NCBI RefSeq assembly: GCF_023343835.1
Contig: NC_064443.1
Span: 2,852,001 to 2,916,000 of the forward strand
From: Lagopus muta
Taxonomy: Eukaryota > Chordata > Aves > Galliformes > Phasianidae
Reading direction: 5' to 3'
DNA length: 64,000 nt
Positions 13,301 to 30,311 of the stretch are shown in pieces. The translations under genes were made by a program, and so were the position numbers. The notes under the pieces are model-generated. The model saw nothing but the letters and a program-made list of their open reading frames with translations, was not told where the DNA came from and made no database searches. How positions within the stretch are numbered: the first letter of the stretch is position 1; the number at the start of each line of letters is the position of its first letter.

Positions 13301-16300
13301 CTGCTCCATCTGTTGGCCTCACACCAGCCGGGGGGCTTCCTTCTCAGCCGCAAAGCCCTCTATTGCCTGTTGAGCTCCTCTGTTGTTTTGCCACGTTGTT
13401 GAGTTTTCACCAGTTCACTTCCCACTTGTGCCTTTGCCTTTGGACTCAGGGTGCCCCCTGTTTTTTTGGGACCCTTGTTTTCAGGATGGCCACACAGCCT
13501 GGTTGGCTGGTTGTTCTGGGCTGCAGCTGCAGCAGCAGCAGCAGGGGCTGGCACCACTGTTCTGGATTGCAACTTGATTTGCAAAAGCATACATTAGGCA
13601 GCTGGGAAAGGAGTAAGCTCATCCTGCCTGTTTATAGTGGTGGGGGCAGAGTGCTCCCAGTGTCCCCTGCCCCAGACCCCTGGAACTCAGCCCTTGGAGC
13701 TGGCTGGGCATCCCAGTGTCCATCCCACGTGCCAGCTCTGCCATCCCTCTGAGGCACAGCACCAGTGTTCCCAGTGTCTGTTTGACTGCCACCCAGCATG
13801 GGCAGAGATTTCCCTCCAGCTGCTTTAGGAGAAATTGGGTGAATTGGGAAGAAATCAAGTACTGGGCATCCTTGGTGTCCTGAGGCCTGCCCTCAGCCCT
13901 GAGGCTTTAGGCTGCTCGGAAAATGGACTCAGTAGGGTTCTCTTTGCTCTGAGATCCTTTGTGTCGTCCCTGTCTGTGTTAAGTGGTGGGGGGGCAGCTG
14001 GATGCATCCAAGAAACCTGTGAATCTTGGAAATATCCGTCTCGGGTATGTGTTGGAGTTACTGAAAATAGCAAAACGAGCTGAAGTTGGGCTTGTGGTTG
14101 GTGGAGCAAGGGGCAGAGTGGTGGGGAGGATGCTTGCCTGGCTTGTTGCTTAAAAAGCAAGAGTGAGATGAGCCGCCCCTGCTCTGTTGCTAAAAACAGC
14201 CCAGCTTGCTTTTATTTAACACAGTGCTGATCTGCGTGTGTTTGCATTTCACCTGCCTGCAAGTGGGAGCTCCGGGCTGTGAGCACTGGGATGCCGGCCC
14301 GTGCTGCTGGTGCTGGAGCTCCTGAAATAAGAAAAGGTCCTCAGGGACCTGAGAAGGGGAAAAATAGAAAAAGAGCAAGCACGGCAGGGGGTTTGGGTTA
14401 CTCACCCAGCAGGAAGCAGGCTGTGCTGTGCAGGGGCAGGCGTGGGGAGGAATGAGGGAAGAGGCGGAGGGGAGGCTGTCTGAAATGCCATGGCTTCATC
14501 TCCAACCCCCTGCCCTTGTGCTTCTGAAAGGAGCTGCTGGAGCTGTTGCTTCTGGATTATATTAATTAGCAGAGAAGCACTACGCCTGCCGTGGGTCCTT
14601 GCTGAGAGGCGGGCATGGGGATGTGGCGGGCAGCTGCAGGTGCCCCAAAAATCCCCAAAACGGCCCCCCTCTGGGGACTGCACCCCACTATGGTGGGGGG
14701 CTGCCAATAGGAGCACCTCAGGGGGGACGGTGGGCACTGGGACTCCTGCCCAAGGTGCCAGATGGGTCCTAATCAGTTGGGGTGAGGCGGAGTGCGCAGA
14801 GGTTGACAGTCTGATGCTCTCTTCCAGGAGAGGAAGCTGTGTGCCCACCCCAGGATTGAGATCTACAAGGAGGACCGCATCTATTTTGTGTGCCCCCTTG
14901 CCCGCCAAGGGGACTTCTATGTTCCTGAGATGAAGGAGCTGGAGAGGAAGAGCAGGGCAGCAGCCGAGGTCGAAGACACCCAGACTGATATCACAGGTAG
15001 CACATCTGGCACTTGGGCTCCTCTGTTCTTCCGTGTGTCACCAGCCCTCCCCAGGTGGCGTCCTGGTGTCCTGGCTGTTGTGAGCAGCAGGGCCTGCGCT
15101 GTGTTTGGATTCCTGCCCAGGGCTCAGTTCACCTCATGCCATCACTGTGAGCAGTGTGGCACAGCTTGACCCCGTGCCATGCCCTGGGCAGCACACAGTC
15201 CTGTTGATGGCAGAGGATAAAGCCACTCTTGGTGCAACTGCAGCACCGCCGGCCCGTGGCTGTGAAAGCAGAGCTGGGTGCCGACACGTTTGCTTGCAGC
15301 TGGGCTTGTTTTTCTCCTTGTCACATACATCTTTCTTGATCTCATCTTCATCTGTTACATGTTGGGATTGTGAAGAACTTAAATACCAGGTTTCTGTAGC
15401 TGGTGGTGGAGTTGCCCGAGAGCATCTGCTCGCAGAGATCTGTTGGAGCCTGGGTGTATTTATACAGGAAGGGACCACAATCGCTGTAGGCGCGGAACAG
15501 CAGTGCTATAGTAACCCAAAGTGCTGGCTGCCGTGCTGGCCCACGTGCTCACATGGCTGTAGGACGCAGCGTGATGGAGGCTGTGGGCTGTGGGCTGCAG
15601 GCAGGGCTCCGGCCATGGCCCCACCAGGCACCCACGTGTGCCTAACGGGCATGAAAGAAACATGAGCGCGTGCAGCGGCTGGAGCACGCCTCACCGCCTC
15701 GCCCCTGGTCTGGTAATCTTTTTACACATCTTTGGTTTTGGATCGCTTTAATTCTTAATTGCGTTGGTCGTAAAAGCAAGCCTGGGAATTGCTTTCTGAG
15801 AGCCCTGTCCATTTAGCATTGGAATGAAGAGCCTAATTGGAGTGGCTTCCCAGCGCTTTGCAGTCGCGGCGTTTTCAGGGCGCTCTGTCTGCGCTGTGTC
15901 TCTGCCACGGCCCCAAATGTGTCCCCAGCACCTGCCTGTGCCAGTGCCAGCCCGGTAGCATGGCGGGGTCACACTGCACGTGTGATGATACATGCCATGA
16001 CACAGCACGGACAGGCTTCGGGATGTTGGCCTGGAGGGACTCTGCTCACTGATAGGAGACACTGGGGAAATCCCAAGGGTTTGGGGCTCATCCTGCAAGG
16101 TGCTGGGTGCCTGTGCTTTGAGCGAGGCAGCTGCTGGCTGTGCTGCTGAGCCTGAGCTGGAGCTTTCCACCCCTGCACACATGGAGCTGATGCTGGCTGC
16201 TGCTCTGAGCACGGCTCAGCACGTGTGCAATGAGCGGGGTGGTGCAGCTGCCCCTGCCCCAGCTCTGTCCCTCCTGGGCCATCGCTGAGGTCTTTGCAAA

Positions 16301-19107
16301 GACAACGACTGATGGCTCTCCAGGGTCTGGTGTCAATCCTGATTAGTTATTTACTACTTAATTGTTTTCGAAGGGTTTGGTGCCAGGGTTGTGCTCTTCA
16401 GTATGACCCCACCGCAGTGCATGGAGGAGAAAGCAAACAGGAGTGGCCTTCTTGACATGGACACTGATGGTTTCGGTGCACATGGCCCTCCCTAGAGACT
16501 TGGGGCTGCTTCCCAAAGGGCTGAGCCAGCTCTGGAGGCTCCCTCCAGCTGTGGAAGGGGAAGCTGGAGGAGGGAAGCGCCAGCTGTGAGATGTGGATGC
16601 TCCTGGAAGTGAGGGCTGCCAGCAGCAGTAGTGCCCATGGGAGGAGAGCCAGGGCTGTGCTCACCCCAGGGCTCTACCCAAGGAAGCTCCCCACCCCCAG
16701 GAGCAATGGCTCCTTCCCTCACCCCGCACACTGAAGCCAGCCCTGTCCTGCACAGAGGAGGACACGGCTGCCGCATCGGGCAGATGTACCAGCTGGGGCT
16801 GCTCAAACATGATCCGAAGTGACAGAGCAGGGAAAAAGCGCCTGGCTGAAGGGATGCGTGGCTATTTATTGTCGCCCTCGGAGCGGGGCAGGGACAAGGC
16901 AGCTGGGGGCGAGGACAGCCGTCTTCTCAGAGCAGAGTGCCAGCAGTCGTAGGTTGCCTTCACCCATCTTCAGCATCCCAAGCCGGTGCTTGTCTTCTCT
17001 TGTATGTTGCAGTGCGTGGGTACACGACAGCTTGGAGCCAGAACAGCCCCCTTGGCGCAGAGCAGATGCTGTGCAGGCAGGGGAGGGCCTGGCAGGATCG
17101 GTGCCCTCAGCTCTCCGAGGAACCTGTGGTGGGTGCAACTGATGCAGCTTCAGCCCTGACACCACGCTCTGTGCCTTGCTGTGGACTGTGTCTGAGCTGC
17201 CTTAGAGCACTGGCACCACACTGGGTTTTTGAGCAAATTTGACTTTTTTTGAGGTAGAGACCTGGAGAAGCCTTGCCTGGGACCAGGAGCTCTCAGGCTT
17301 CACACAGGGAGAGAGAGGAGTCATTGCTGTGCCATATGCTGGAGGATGGGTGCCCAGCCACAGTCTCAGTGAAGATGCATCGGGCTGCACATCCCAACCA
17401 TTCTCTTCACATCCCATCCCCAACCCCGAAAGCCCACAGTGGTCCTCACATGCTCTCCCCTTGGCTGACCCCAGTGTGCCCCAGCTGTGGTGACGTCCCC
17501 TTCTGCTCAGCCCTGCCCAGTGTGGAGTGGGGCCTACTGCTACCGAGCCTGCCTTTGCCATGGATGGGACTCATCCCACTGGCTCCAGGGCCCCGCTGCC
17601 TTCCAGCCCTTTCCTGGAGGCTCTCCTCTGACTTGTCTGGCCAGGGGCATCCCTGTGAGCACCTCCCCAGGAGCCTGCTGAACACCTCTTGAAACTTAGA
17701 GGAAATGCATTCTCCACGTTGAGGTGCTCCCTATGTGTCGGCACAGGCTGTGCTCCTTCTGCCTTCCAGGTGGTGTCACCATGCTGGGCTGGGGCACAAA
17801 CAACAGGGATGCTGCAGGGTGGCTGGGCAGCACCCACACCGTCCTCACTGCTCCCCACCCTGGTCCAGGTGCCCCGGCCATTTAGGGAGGCTGGAGATGT
17901 GTCTTGCATTGATTCCATGAGCAGGACCAGGCAGCCAAAGTGCTGAGCACCCAGATCCCCTACACCTTTGGTTGGGTTATTCCTGCTCTCTTCCCAAGTG
18001 GAGAGGTGGGAGGATGAAGATGGAGAGGGGAGGAAGGAGGTGGCGAAGGCAGCACCAGCCAGCAGGGGGATGGAAGGTTGGCCGACGTTTGCTGCTGTTG
18101 TCATAATTAACAATGTGAATCTGTGATGTCATAATTAAAAATGATTAATGTTTTATAGGAGGGCTTTGTCTCCCAGCTGGTTGCTCCGGCAACAGCACTC
18201 AGCTGCCGGTCTCAATTTGACACTCTTGTCTCATTGTCGACTCCCTAATTGCGTTGTCGACCGAGCTAATGAGATTGTGACACAGGGAGGGGTGGTGGGC
18301 TTGGCCTGGGGGGGCTCCCAGTCCCTGGGCACCCTCCTCCTGCTCATAGACACCCTGTGCTATTCCATGCCAGCACCTTTGCCAATGACCGCAGGCAAAT
18401 CAGGGATCACCTTCATTCCTCCATCCCCACGGGCAGTTTGGCTCACCACAGGAAGTCAGAGGACATGGAGTTGGGGCAAGAAAGAAGGGCACACGCTGCA
18501 GCACCCATGGCAGGAAGCAGGGAGGGATGTGGTCACCTCCACCCAGCCCCGTCCCCCTGCACAACGCTGTCCACCTCTGGGAAGCCAGGGGGTCAGCCCT
18601 GGCACGTGGCACAAGCGAGGCCACCAGCATCCCATTGCTTGCCTGGTCAGGTCACGAGGTGGTGGGACCTACAGGTGGTCCCAAATGGTGCTTTGCTGCA
18701 CTCTCCAGGCTTTGGTGGCTTCAGAGACACGCTGACGTGGCACCCAGCCTCCTCTTGCAGCACTCACACCCTGCCCTTCTCTCTCCATCCCAGGGGCTGA
18801 CACCATGAGCGAGGCCAGCTCCATCAGCATCGAGGCCACGACCGACAGCAGGGACACCTCGGTGGCCACCTCTGTCCTGCTGCCCTTCCCCACCAGTCGT
18901 GGCCGGGAGGAGGCTGACAACCGCAGCGAGCACAGCTACAGCGAGTCTGGAGCCAGCGGCTCCTCCTTCGAGGAGCTGGACCTGGAAGCTGCTGCGGATG
19001 GGGAGGGCAGCGCGGGGCTGCTGCTCACCTCGGGCTACGGGGAATCCCAGGAGCTCACAGACAAGTGGACCAAGGAGCCCATCGCTGCTGAGCGAGGAGA
19101 AGAGTAG
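1360..19107 (+). CDS. TEX264: TEX264, ER-phagy receptor (3' three coding exons; 5' end outside window)
   Basis: Exons are 1360-1581, 14828-14996 and 18794-19107, with GT-AG borders and phases that join cleanly (0, then 1) to a TAG at 19105-19107. TEX264 is a single-pass ER membrane protein that binds LC3/GABARAP proteins and delivers ER fragments to autophagosomes. The first exon here carries part of the GyrI-like domain, with motifs such as GRILSEG, QKYGFK and HPALDTYIK. The second carries CPLARQGDFYVPEMKE, which is almost invariant in the family. The third encodes the acidic, serine-rich disordered tail with the SEHSYSESGASGSSFEELDL segment that includes the LC3-interacting FEEL. About 235 residues are visible, against about 313 in the human protein. 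The missing part is the N-terminal transmembrane segment and the start of the GyrI-like fold. Identity rests on these motifs and on the GRM2 neighbour, as in mammals. Confidence 0.95.
3034..3049 (+). other. G-quadruplex motif with single-base loops
   Basis: Four G-runs of three or more are separated by single bases (A, A, T) on the + strand, which is the non-template strand of TEX264. Tracts with one-base loops are the most stable class of intramolecular parallel G-quadruplex. The flanking 3000-3080 is also purine-rich. Function in this intron is unknown. Confidence 0.6.
12850..13045 (-). mobile_element. CR1 LINE fragment (3' part, antisense)
   Basis: The + strand reads like the reverse complement of a CR1 3' region: an ATCACAGATT-type start, then GGGTTGGAAGGGACCT, then CAGCTCAGGCTGCCCAGGGCC, then a CTCACCATCCTCCGAGCAAGGAACTTCTTC-like stretch split by small changes. 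The element is 5'-truncated, as most avian CR1 copies are, and lies inside the TEX264 intron. Confidence 0.75.
14997..18793 (+). other. TEX264: TEX264 last intron
   Basis: This is a 3.8 kb intron with no exon or RNA gene recognised. Two AT-rich pockets stand out from the GC-rich surroundings: 15735-15850, with repeated TTAATT/TAATTG cores, and 18095-18290, with TAATTA, TGATTAAT and TAATTGCG. They look like possible conserved non-coding elements and are listed as findings. Confidence 0.6.
18958..18984 (+). other. TEX264: LC3-interacting region (LIR) of TEX264
   Basis: The coding sequence reads GSSFEELDL, with FEEL at 18967-18978. This matches the W/F/Y-x-x-L/I/V LIR consensus and sits after two serines and within acidic residues. 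In mammalian TEX264 this same FEEL binds LC3/GABARAP, and phosphorylation of the preceding serines strengthens binding. Conservation in a bird suggests the mechanism is shared. That last point is inference. Confidence 0.85.
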
Positions 19108-19482
19108 AGCCGGACCTGGGCCCCGGCTTCGTGCGCCTCTCCTGTCTCCTTCTTTGGCACCACGACATTCCAGGCACTGATCCCTCCTGGGGCCGCTGCC
19201 CTTGCAGGAAGGGGAATGCAGACGGGGCTGCTGGGTGCAGGCTGTGACATACCTGCACCCCCTGGGTGCATTTCCAGGGGGAAGTGTGGGTCTCCCCTTC
19301 TCTGCTGGTGCCCCTTTCACCCACAGCATCTCTCTGCCGACACGGACGTGTGTTCTCTAGCACCAAAGAGCCATGAGTAGGGTTGATTTGTTTTGTTCCC
19401 CTCTTCTCTTTCCCTTTGCTGCAAATGAAAACATCCAGTGTCAAGCTGTCCTGGACCTGCCACAGGCGTTTCCAGGGTCTGT

Positions 19483-19488
19483 AATAAA
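19483..19488 (+). terminator. TEX264: TEX264 polyadenylation signal
   Basis: An AATAAA lies 376 bases after the TEX264 stop codon, followed about 20-30 bases later by GT/T-rich sequence. It is the first canonical signal downstream and implies a 3' UTR of about 0.4 kb. Confidence 0.75.
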
Positions 19489-19509
19489 GTGGATGCTTTT
19501 CCTCCATGC

Positions 19510-20519
19510 TGCCTGCTGCCTTTCCTGACCGCCAGCCTGCTGTCCTTGCTGAGCACGGGACTGCCCCTAGCTATCCTACACCTTAGCAGCCCTACTCATC
19601 ACCCACAGCCCCACCACAGCAGCTGTGGGGACCGTCCCCTGCTGCTGCCAGCTTCACCCCAGGCATTCACTGTGGGGAGGAAGGACTGGGGCACTGCCTC
19701 TCCTCCTGACCCCACTGCCACCTCACCCAGTAATGTTCAGTGCTGGAGCACGAGGGACAGACAGACCCCCTGCCCCGGTGTCTCCGGTGCCCCTGGCAGC
19801 CCAAGGCTTGTTCCCAGTGTGCAGCCCAGCAGCAGGGCCAGCATCAAGGGGCAGGGGGTCTGGCTGTCCCTCGTGGGGAGATTTACCCTCTGTGGCTTGG
19901 AAAGGTCTCGGTTAGTCTTCATCCAGTGATTGACAGGAGATTATTTATAAATATTTTGTGCTCTAAGTGATAAAATATTAAACTCCTCCAGCCCACATGG
20001 TAAAATATTGCTCTTCCCGGTGTTTATCTTTATTGCTGGTTATTACAAAACAGCCAAGCCCCCTGAAATATTCATGCCCAGCTGAGTCTGTGAGTACTGG
20101 AGGCAGACAGCAGCTCCTAACCCCGCTTGTCCCCTAACCCCATGGAAAATGGAAGGTGGGGGATCTTTGCTGTTGTTCTTCTGCTGCCAGAAATGCTGGA
20201 GCAGCAGCAGCCAGGATGCTTCCTGGTGGGATGTAGTTGCTACTGGGTGCCTCGTGCCAGGCTGGGAAGTGGGGTTTTGGCTGTGCTGGTCCCACTCTGC
20301 TCTCCCCCCAGCAAAGGCATCTGTTGCTGCCAGAGCCCCGCTCCATCATCCAGTGCTGGTGCTCCAACCTGGTGCTGCATGAGAGCCGAGGTTGGGGCTT
20401 TGTTGTGGATGTCCTGGGTTGTATCTCCACATCTGGCTTGTGCCCCAAAACCCGTGTTATGCCCACAGGACTGCTGGGAGTTGGGGCCAGTCAAGCTGCC
20501 GGCACAACATTAGAGGGGA
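19510..20519. other. TEX264-GRM2 intergenic region
   Basis: No gene is recognised between the TEX264 polyadenylation signal and the GRM2 CpG island. An AT-rich block at about 19925-20070 has repeated ATAAATATTTTG / TAAAATATT words and contrasts with the GC-rich flanks. It could be a regulatory element or merely low complexity. Confidence 0.5.
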
Positions 20520-21500
20520 TTGGAGGGGGGGGCGGGAGTGCATGCAGCAAAGTGGGATGCTGGGCGGCCGAAGGGCTACCAGAAAAATTTGGGCAAACGG
20601 TGGAGTCCGTCGAGGTCTCGAAACCGTAACTGCAGCCCGAGCTGCTCCCCTGGAAGCTCTGCACTGCGAATTGGAGGGGGGCATTCGGGGAGCATCACCC
20701 AGGGTTTGGCGCTTGGGTGCCGGGCGTGGGCAGCGGGGCTGCAGTCGGGGCTGGGACCCCCCGTGCTCGGCGGGGGCGGCTGGGGGCGCGGGGGCCGAGC
20801 CGCTCTCCGGAAGGTCGCTCTCTGCGTCCGCGGTGCCGCCTGCCCTGCCCGTGTCCCGACCGCTGCCCCGCGGGGTGCCGCTGCCCGGGGCCGGGCCGGG
20901 GCGGGGGCCGGGGGCGGAGCGGCTCCGCCGGGCTGGAGCTGGCGGAGTGTCAGAGGCGGCGGCGGGAGGCGGGCGGCAGCAGCAGCTCCGAAGAAGCAGC
21001 GGCATCGGCACCGGCTCCCGGCGCAGCCCCGCCGGGCCCAGGTAAGGGCTGCGGATCCCGCGTCTCCGCCGTACTCGTTCCCGTGGTCTCGGGCCGCCCG
21101 AGCGGCTGTGCCCGGAGAACGGGGCTCGGCCGCTCCGGGAGCCGTCGGGTCCGCGGCACCGCTGTCAGTGCCGGGAGTCGCGGGCCGGAGGGAGAACAGC
21201 GGAGGCTGGGGGCCGGCACCGTGCCGGGGGCCGCGGGTTCACCGGGAGCTTCGCCGCGAGCCCCAGAGGAGACGCCGAGGCCACCGGCCCGTCCGGCTGC
21301 GGCTCCGGGTGCGCGGCGCCGGGGCGCGGAGGTGACAGCGCGGCAGATGCGGGGACAGCCCCCGCCTGCCCTTCGCTCGCTGCTCCGGGGACTGCCGGTC
21401 CCTGGGGTGCTTCGGGCCGGCTGGGTGCACGGCTGACCCCGCATCCTCCCCGAGCGCACGGGTGATGCGGCGGGGCAGAAGCACCCTGACGTTCTGCCGG
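20520..21500 (+). promoter_or_regulatory. GRM2: CpG island with GRM2 5' non-coding exon
   Basis: This stretch is very GC- and CpG-rich, including long runs of CCGGGGCCGGG type, and is typical of a vertebrate CpG-island promoter. A consensus donor CAG|GTAAGG lies at 21041/21042. The next good acceptor, TTTTCCAG|GC, is at 23225/23226, 147 bases upstream of the GRM2 start codon. I therefore infer a non-coding first exon ending at 21041. The transcription start cannot be fixed from sequence, and there is no TATA box. Confidence 0.65.
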
Positions 21501-23225
21501 CCGCTCTTCTTTGCGTCCTCCCCTTCTGCTCCCGCCGGCTGGACTAGTGGCTGCAATGTACGGATCGACCTAAAGAGAGGAGGTTTTGGAGGCGCTTCCA
21601 GGTGTCACCCTGCTCCCGGCGTTGTGCACACGTGTGTGTGGCCGCACGGCATGCGTGCGCTGCAACGTGCCGCTTTGTACACACGTGTGGACCTGTGCAG
21701 GGCATGGCCCGTTACCCGCATGCTGCAGGCGTGAGCACACACGGTGCCCCTGCATGGGTGTGCCTGCAGAGCGCATGGCGTTGGTGTGCAAGCCCCCCCG
21801 CAGTGCTTGCCCATGCACCTTGCACGGGTGCGCACCTGCATGCACGGTGCTGAGCCCAGGGCAGGGTCCTGGCTGCAAAGCTTTGTGATCACAGCTGGAC
21901 GTGCATCCCCTCCTGAAAGCAGGGCAGCAACCAGGGTCCTCCTGCATTTCTGCAGGTGTCAGGGTGCTCTGGGGAGCACGGGACCAACTGTGTGATGTAA
22001 ACATCCCTGATTGTTGATGCTTTCAGGTAGAGGGAGGCTGCAAGCAGATGGGAGCTGGCAGAGCCTTCCCAATGCACCGTGGCCACTGGGACAGCTGTGG
22101 CTCTGCCCAGTCGGGTGCTTCGCACCCCAGATATTCTCCAGTTATTCCCAGGGCCAGTTTCCCCCGAGCACCGTGTCAGCCCAGTGAGCGGCTCCAGGGA
22201 TGGCTGCAGCCATCTTTGGCTCCCTAATGGAGCTGATGATTTTGGGAGCGCCCTTTGGGAGAGCTGAAGATGCCCTTCCTCTGATGGGTCCCACCTGGGG
22301 CCCTCCGTGAGCTGTGGCCACCTGGGGCTGGGGCTGTCAGGCTGAGGGGGTCCCCTCCTTTCACAGCCCCTGAAAGCCCTGGTCCTGTGGGATTCCAGCA
22401 GCTGACTTTAAATGGGAAACAAATCCCTCTCATGGTGTGGGAAAAGACAACTCATTTCTGAGGGGACCTCATTTACTGCCAAAAAAAGGCCTGTCTGTTG
22501 CAAAAGCCTTTGATTCCCCAGCTCCTCCGTGGTTTATGCAGAGGAAGCCAGCAAACCTGGCTCTTACTTCTACTGAAATCTCTGAATTTAGTGTACAAGG
22601 AAGGAAGGGGCGGTGGTGAGAGAACAGCCTCTAGAGCACTGCAGGATGGAGCTGGCACCCAGTGGGGAAGGGGCTCGGGGGCTGGACAGGGTGGGAGCAT
22701 GGCTGTGCCCCTTGCATTGGGATGGAGCAGCTGGCTCTGGCCGAGCAGGTGGCACTGGGGTCAGGGGGCTCTGATCTGGTATCGAGTCTGCCTCAGTCCC
22801 TGCTCTGGGTGATGTCCCAGCCCCTGGGTGACATCCCTGGCTCTTTTCCCAATGCTTTACCAACCAGAAAAGCTATCCCCCACTAGGCTGCATTGCCTGG
22901 AACTGCTGCAGCACTGACTGCCTGCCTCTCCACACGTGCCAGCTCATCCCGGGGAGCTGGGCAGCCAGGGTGGCCCTGCGTGTCTGTCCACATATGTGTC
23001 ACTTGCTACATCCTGCAGATCCTGGGTTGCTGCTGGAGCTGTCACATCTGCTCAGCTCTCGCTGAGGGTATCCTTCCTGGGGGGGACACGGGCTGGTGGG
23101 GCACAAAACACCTGCATGCTGCCCTGGCTCAGCCACCTTGAGCATCTCCTCACAGCTCCCAGATGGACAGTCCCAGCTCATCCCATGACCTGCCAACCCA
23201 GTGCTTCTTCCCTTTGCTTTTCCAG
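21042..23225 (+). other. GRM2: GRM2 first intron (5' UTR intron)
   Basis: This is bounded by the inferred donor at 21042 and acceptor at 23225. Apart from the alternating purine-pyrimidine region near 21.6-21.86 kb, I see no features. No coding exon was recognised. Confidence 0.55.
21618..21858. repeat. Degenerate CA/TG/CG-rich alternating purine-pyrimidine region
   Basis: About 240 bases consist largely of words such as TGCACACGTGTG, GCATGCGTGCGC, GTACACACGTG and CATGCACGGTGC. The pattern is alternating purine-pyrimidine with many CACGTG and GCATGC palindromes, and has no exact repeat unit. It looks like a decayed dinucleotide repeat. It lies just downstream of the CpG island in the GRM2 5' UTR intron. 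Confidence 0.55.
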
Positions 23226-23315
23226 GCGCTGAAGGCTCCAATAGGGCGGCAGACCCCCTGCCACCACCACGCTGCTCCGTCCTCGATGCCGGGGCCCTGG
23301 CTGCCCTCACCTTAA

Positions 23316-28809
<5,494 letters not shown>

Positions 28810-29442
28810 AGGCTGGGGGGAGGCCATGCCCCAGCCCATCCCTTCACAGGGAGCAGCAGCCCCAGCGTAGGGGCTGGAGGAGCAGGAAGGTGGCCCCCAG
28901 CCCAGCCTCAGCATCACAGCACTCATCCCTCGTGCCCATCAGCGGTGCGCAGCCCCATTCCCAGCTCCCTTGCACTGAGCTGCACTTTCCATCACGCTTT
29001 GCTAGCCCTGAGCCATGGCCCACCATACCCCTCCTCCACGCAGAGCACGCTGCCCTCACTCACCCCACTTTCTCTCCAATGTCACAACCCCCTCGGATGA
29101 GCCAGGCACCACACCAGCCTCCCCAGCACACCCGGACCCCCACACCTGTACCGGTGGCACTTTCTCTTTTCCTCTTCATTTTTACTCCTGGGTTTGCAGG
29201 CTCCCAGCCATGGCCCTGTCCCTGAGGAGCTCTGCATGCTCCCATCCCATGGTGGCAGAGGGACAGGAGCCTCCCCGGACACCTGCTCCATGCCTTGGGG
29301 CACTGCAGACCCCAGCAGCACCTGAAGAGGGCCTCAGAGGACTGTTGAGTGATGGGGCCCCAGGGGGCAGAGCCCTTTTTAAGAGTAGGTTTTTTCTGTG
29401 CCCAAGATTCCTTTTTTTTTTTTTTTTTTTGTAATTTATGTA

Positions 29443-29448
29443 AATAAA
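29443..29448 (+). terminator. GRM2: GRM2 polyadenylation signal
   Basis: An AATAAA lies 634 bases downstream of the GRM2 stop codon and is followed by a strongly T/GT-rich stretch (29453-29510), typical of a cleavage and polyadenylation region. A 20-T run at about 29411-29430 precedes it within the 3' UTR. Confidence 0.8.
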
Positions 29449-29514
29449 GTGTTCTTTTGTTGGTTGTGTTTTTTTTTTTCTTTTTTCCTTTTCCTTTTCT
29501 GTTTTTTAAATGCG

Positions 29515-30039
29515 TTCTGCCTTTCCCCAGGGCTGGCTGAGCCTCAGAAGGACCCCATGTGTGCCCAGGACAGAGGTGGGGGCCTGGCTGCACTTCTGTG
29601 TGCTTTCCTAGCCTCATGATGTCACTGTGCCTGATGCCGTGCGCTGCTGCTTGGTGAGCTGGATGCAGCCAGTAGAGGCCCTGCAAGAACTGACAATGAG
29701 CAGTAGCTGTGAGCACACTGCAGGGTCCTGTGCAGGATGCAGAATCCCAGGCACAAAAGGCACACAGGTGGCCCCCGAGTACTTATAACCTCCTGGGATG
29801 GGATTTGCCTCCCACCTTCCTTCCTGCATCAAAGGTTTGTGACAACATGGGAATAGGGCCAAGCACCACTGGTGACAGCGTGTGGCTCTGCGTAGCACCA
29901 GTCCTGTCACCATAGCAAGTATCTGTGGCCTGAGGAGGTGGTGATGCAGAGAACGTAACCCCGGGGAGCCTCTCCTGCCTCAAAAAGTGCAAATGAGCCA
30001 TGCATAAAGCTCAGAGCGATGCACCCTGCCCAGCTCCTG
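29515..30039. other. GRM2-MROH intergenic stretch
   Basis: Tail-to-tail space between GRM2 (+) and the minus-strand HEAT-repeat gene. No coding exon and no minus-strand AATAAA was found here, so the 3' end of the minus-strand gene is not defined. Confidence 0.5.
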
Positions 30040-30311
30040 GCTAATCAATCACAGCATGGTTGTGTCCTAAGGGACCTCCCAGCCCCCAGCCCCACTCTTG
30101 CCATGGTCTGACTGTCCCCCAGCTCGGGCTGCCCAGGGCCCCTCCATGGCCTGGGGCACTTCCAAGCTTGGCACCCACAGCTCTGCGCAGCAGTGCCAGC
30201 ACCTCACAGCCCTCTGAGTGAAGAATTAAGCCCTAGCATCTCACCTAAATCTCCCCTCTTTCAGTTTAAAATCGTTACCCTTTGTCCTATCAGACCGTGT
30301 AAAAAGTCGCT
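30040..30311 (-). mobile_element. CR1 LINE fragment (3' part, antisense)
   Basis: The + strand shows reverse-complement CR1 landmarks in order: AATCACAGCATGG, GGGACCTCCCAG, GCTCGGGCTGCCCAGGGCC, CAGCACCTCACAGCCCTCTGAGTGAAGAA, then ATCTCACCTAAATCTCCC and AGTTTAAAATCGTTACCC up to about 30311. It is diverged and 5'-truncated. Its right end overlaps the inferred last exon of the minus-strand MROH-like gene. Confidence 0.75.

Larger units (their letters stand above)
1582..14827 (+). other. TEX264: TEX264 large intron
   Basis: This is a 13.2 kb intron between two well-supported exons. No coding sequence of a known family was recognised on either strand. It contains a CR1 fragment near 12.9 kb, a tight G-quadruplex motif near 3.04 kb, short CAG- and CCCAGCAGCT-type repeats (near 11.85 and 13.53 kb), and an AT-rich segment around 7.26-7.44 kb with homeodomain-like TAAT cores that could be a conserved non-coding element. 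Confidence 0.7.

Noticed and set aside
20520-21335. Long frames (up to 271 codons) in the GRM2 CpG island
   Set aside because: GC-rich DNA has few stop codons. The predicted proteins are Arg/Ala/Gly/Pro runs of no known family, and the donor at 21041 fits a non-coding first exon.
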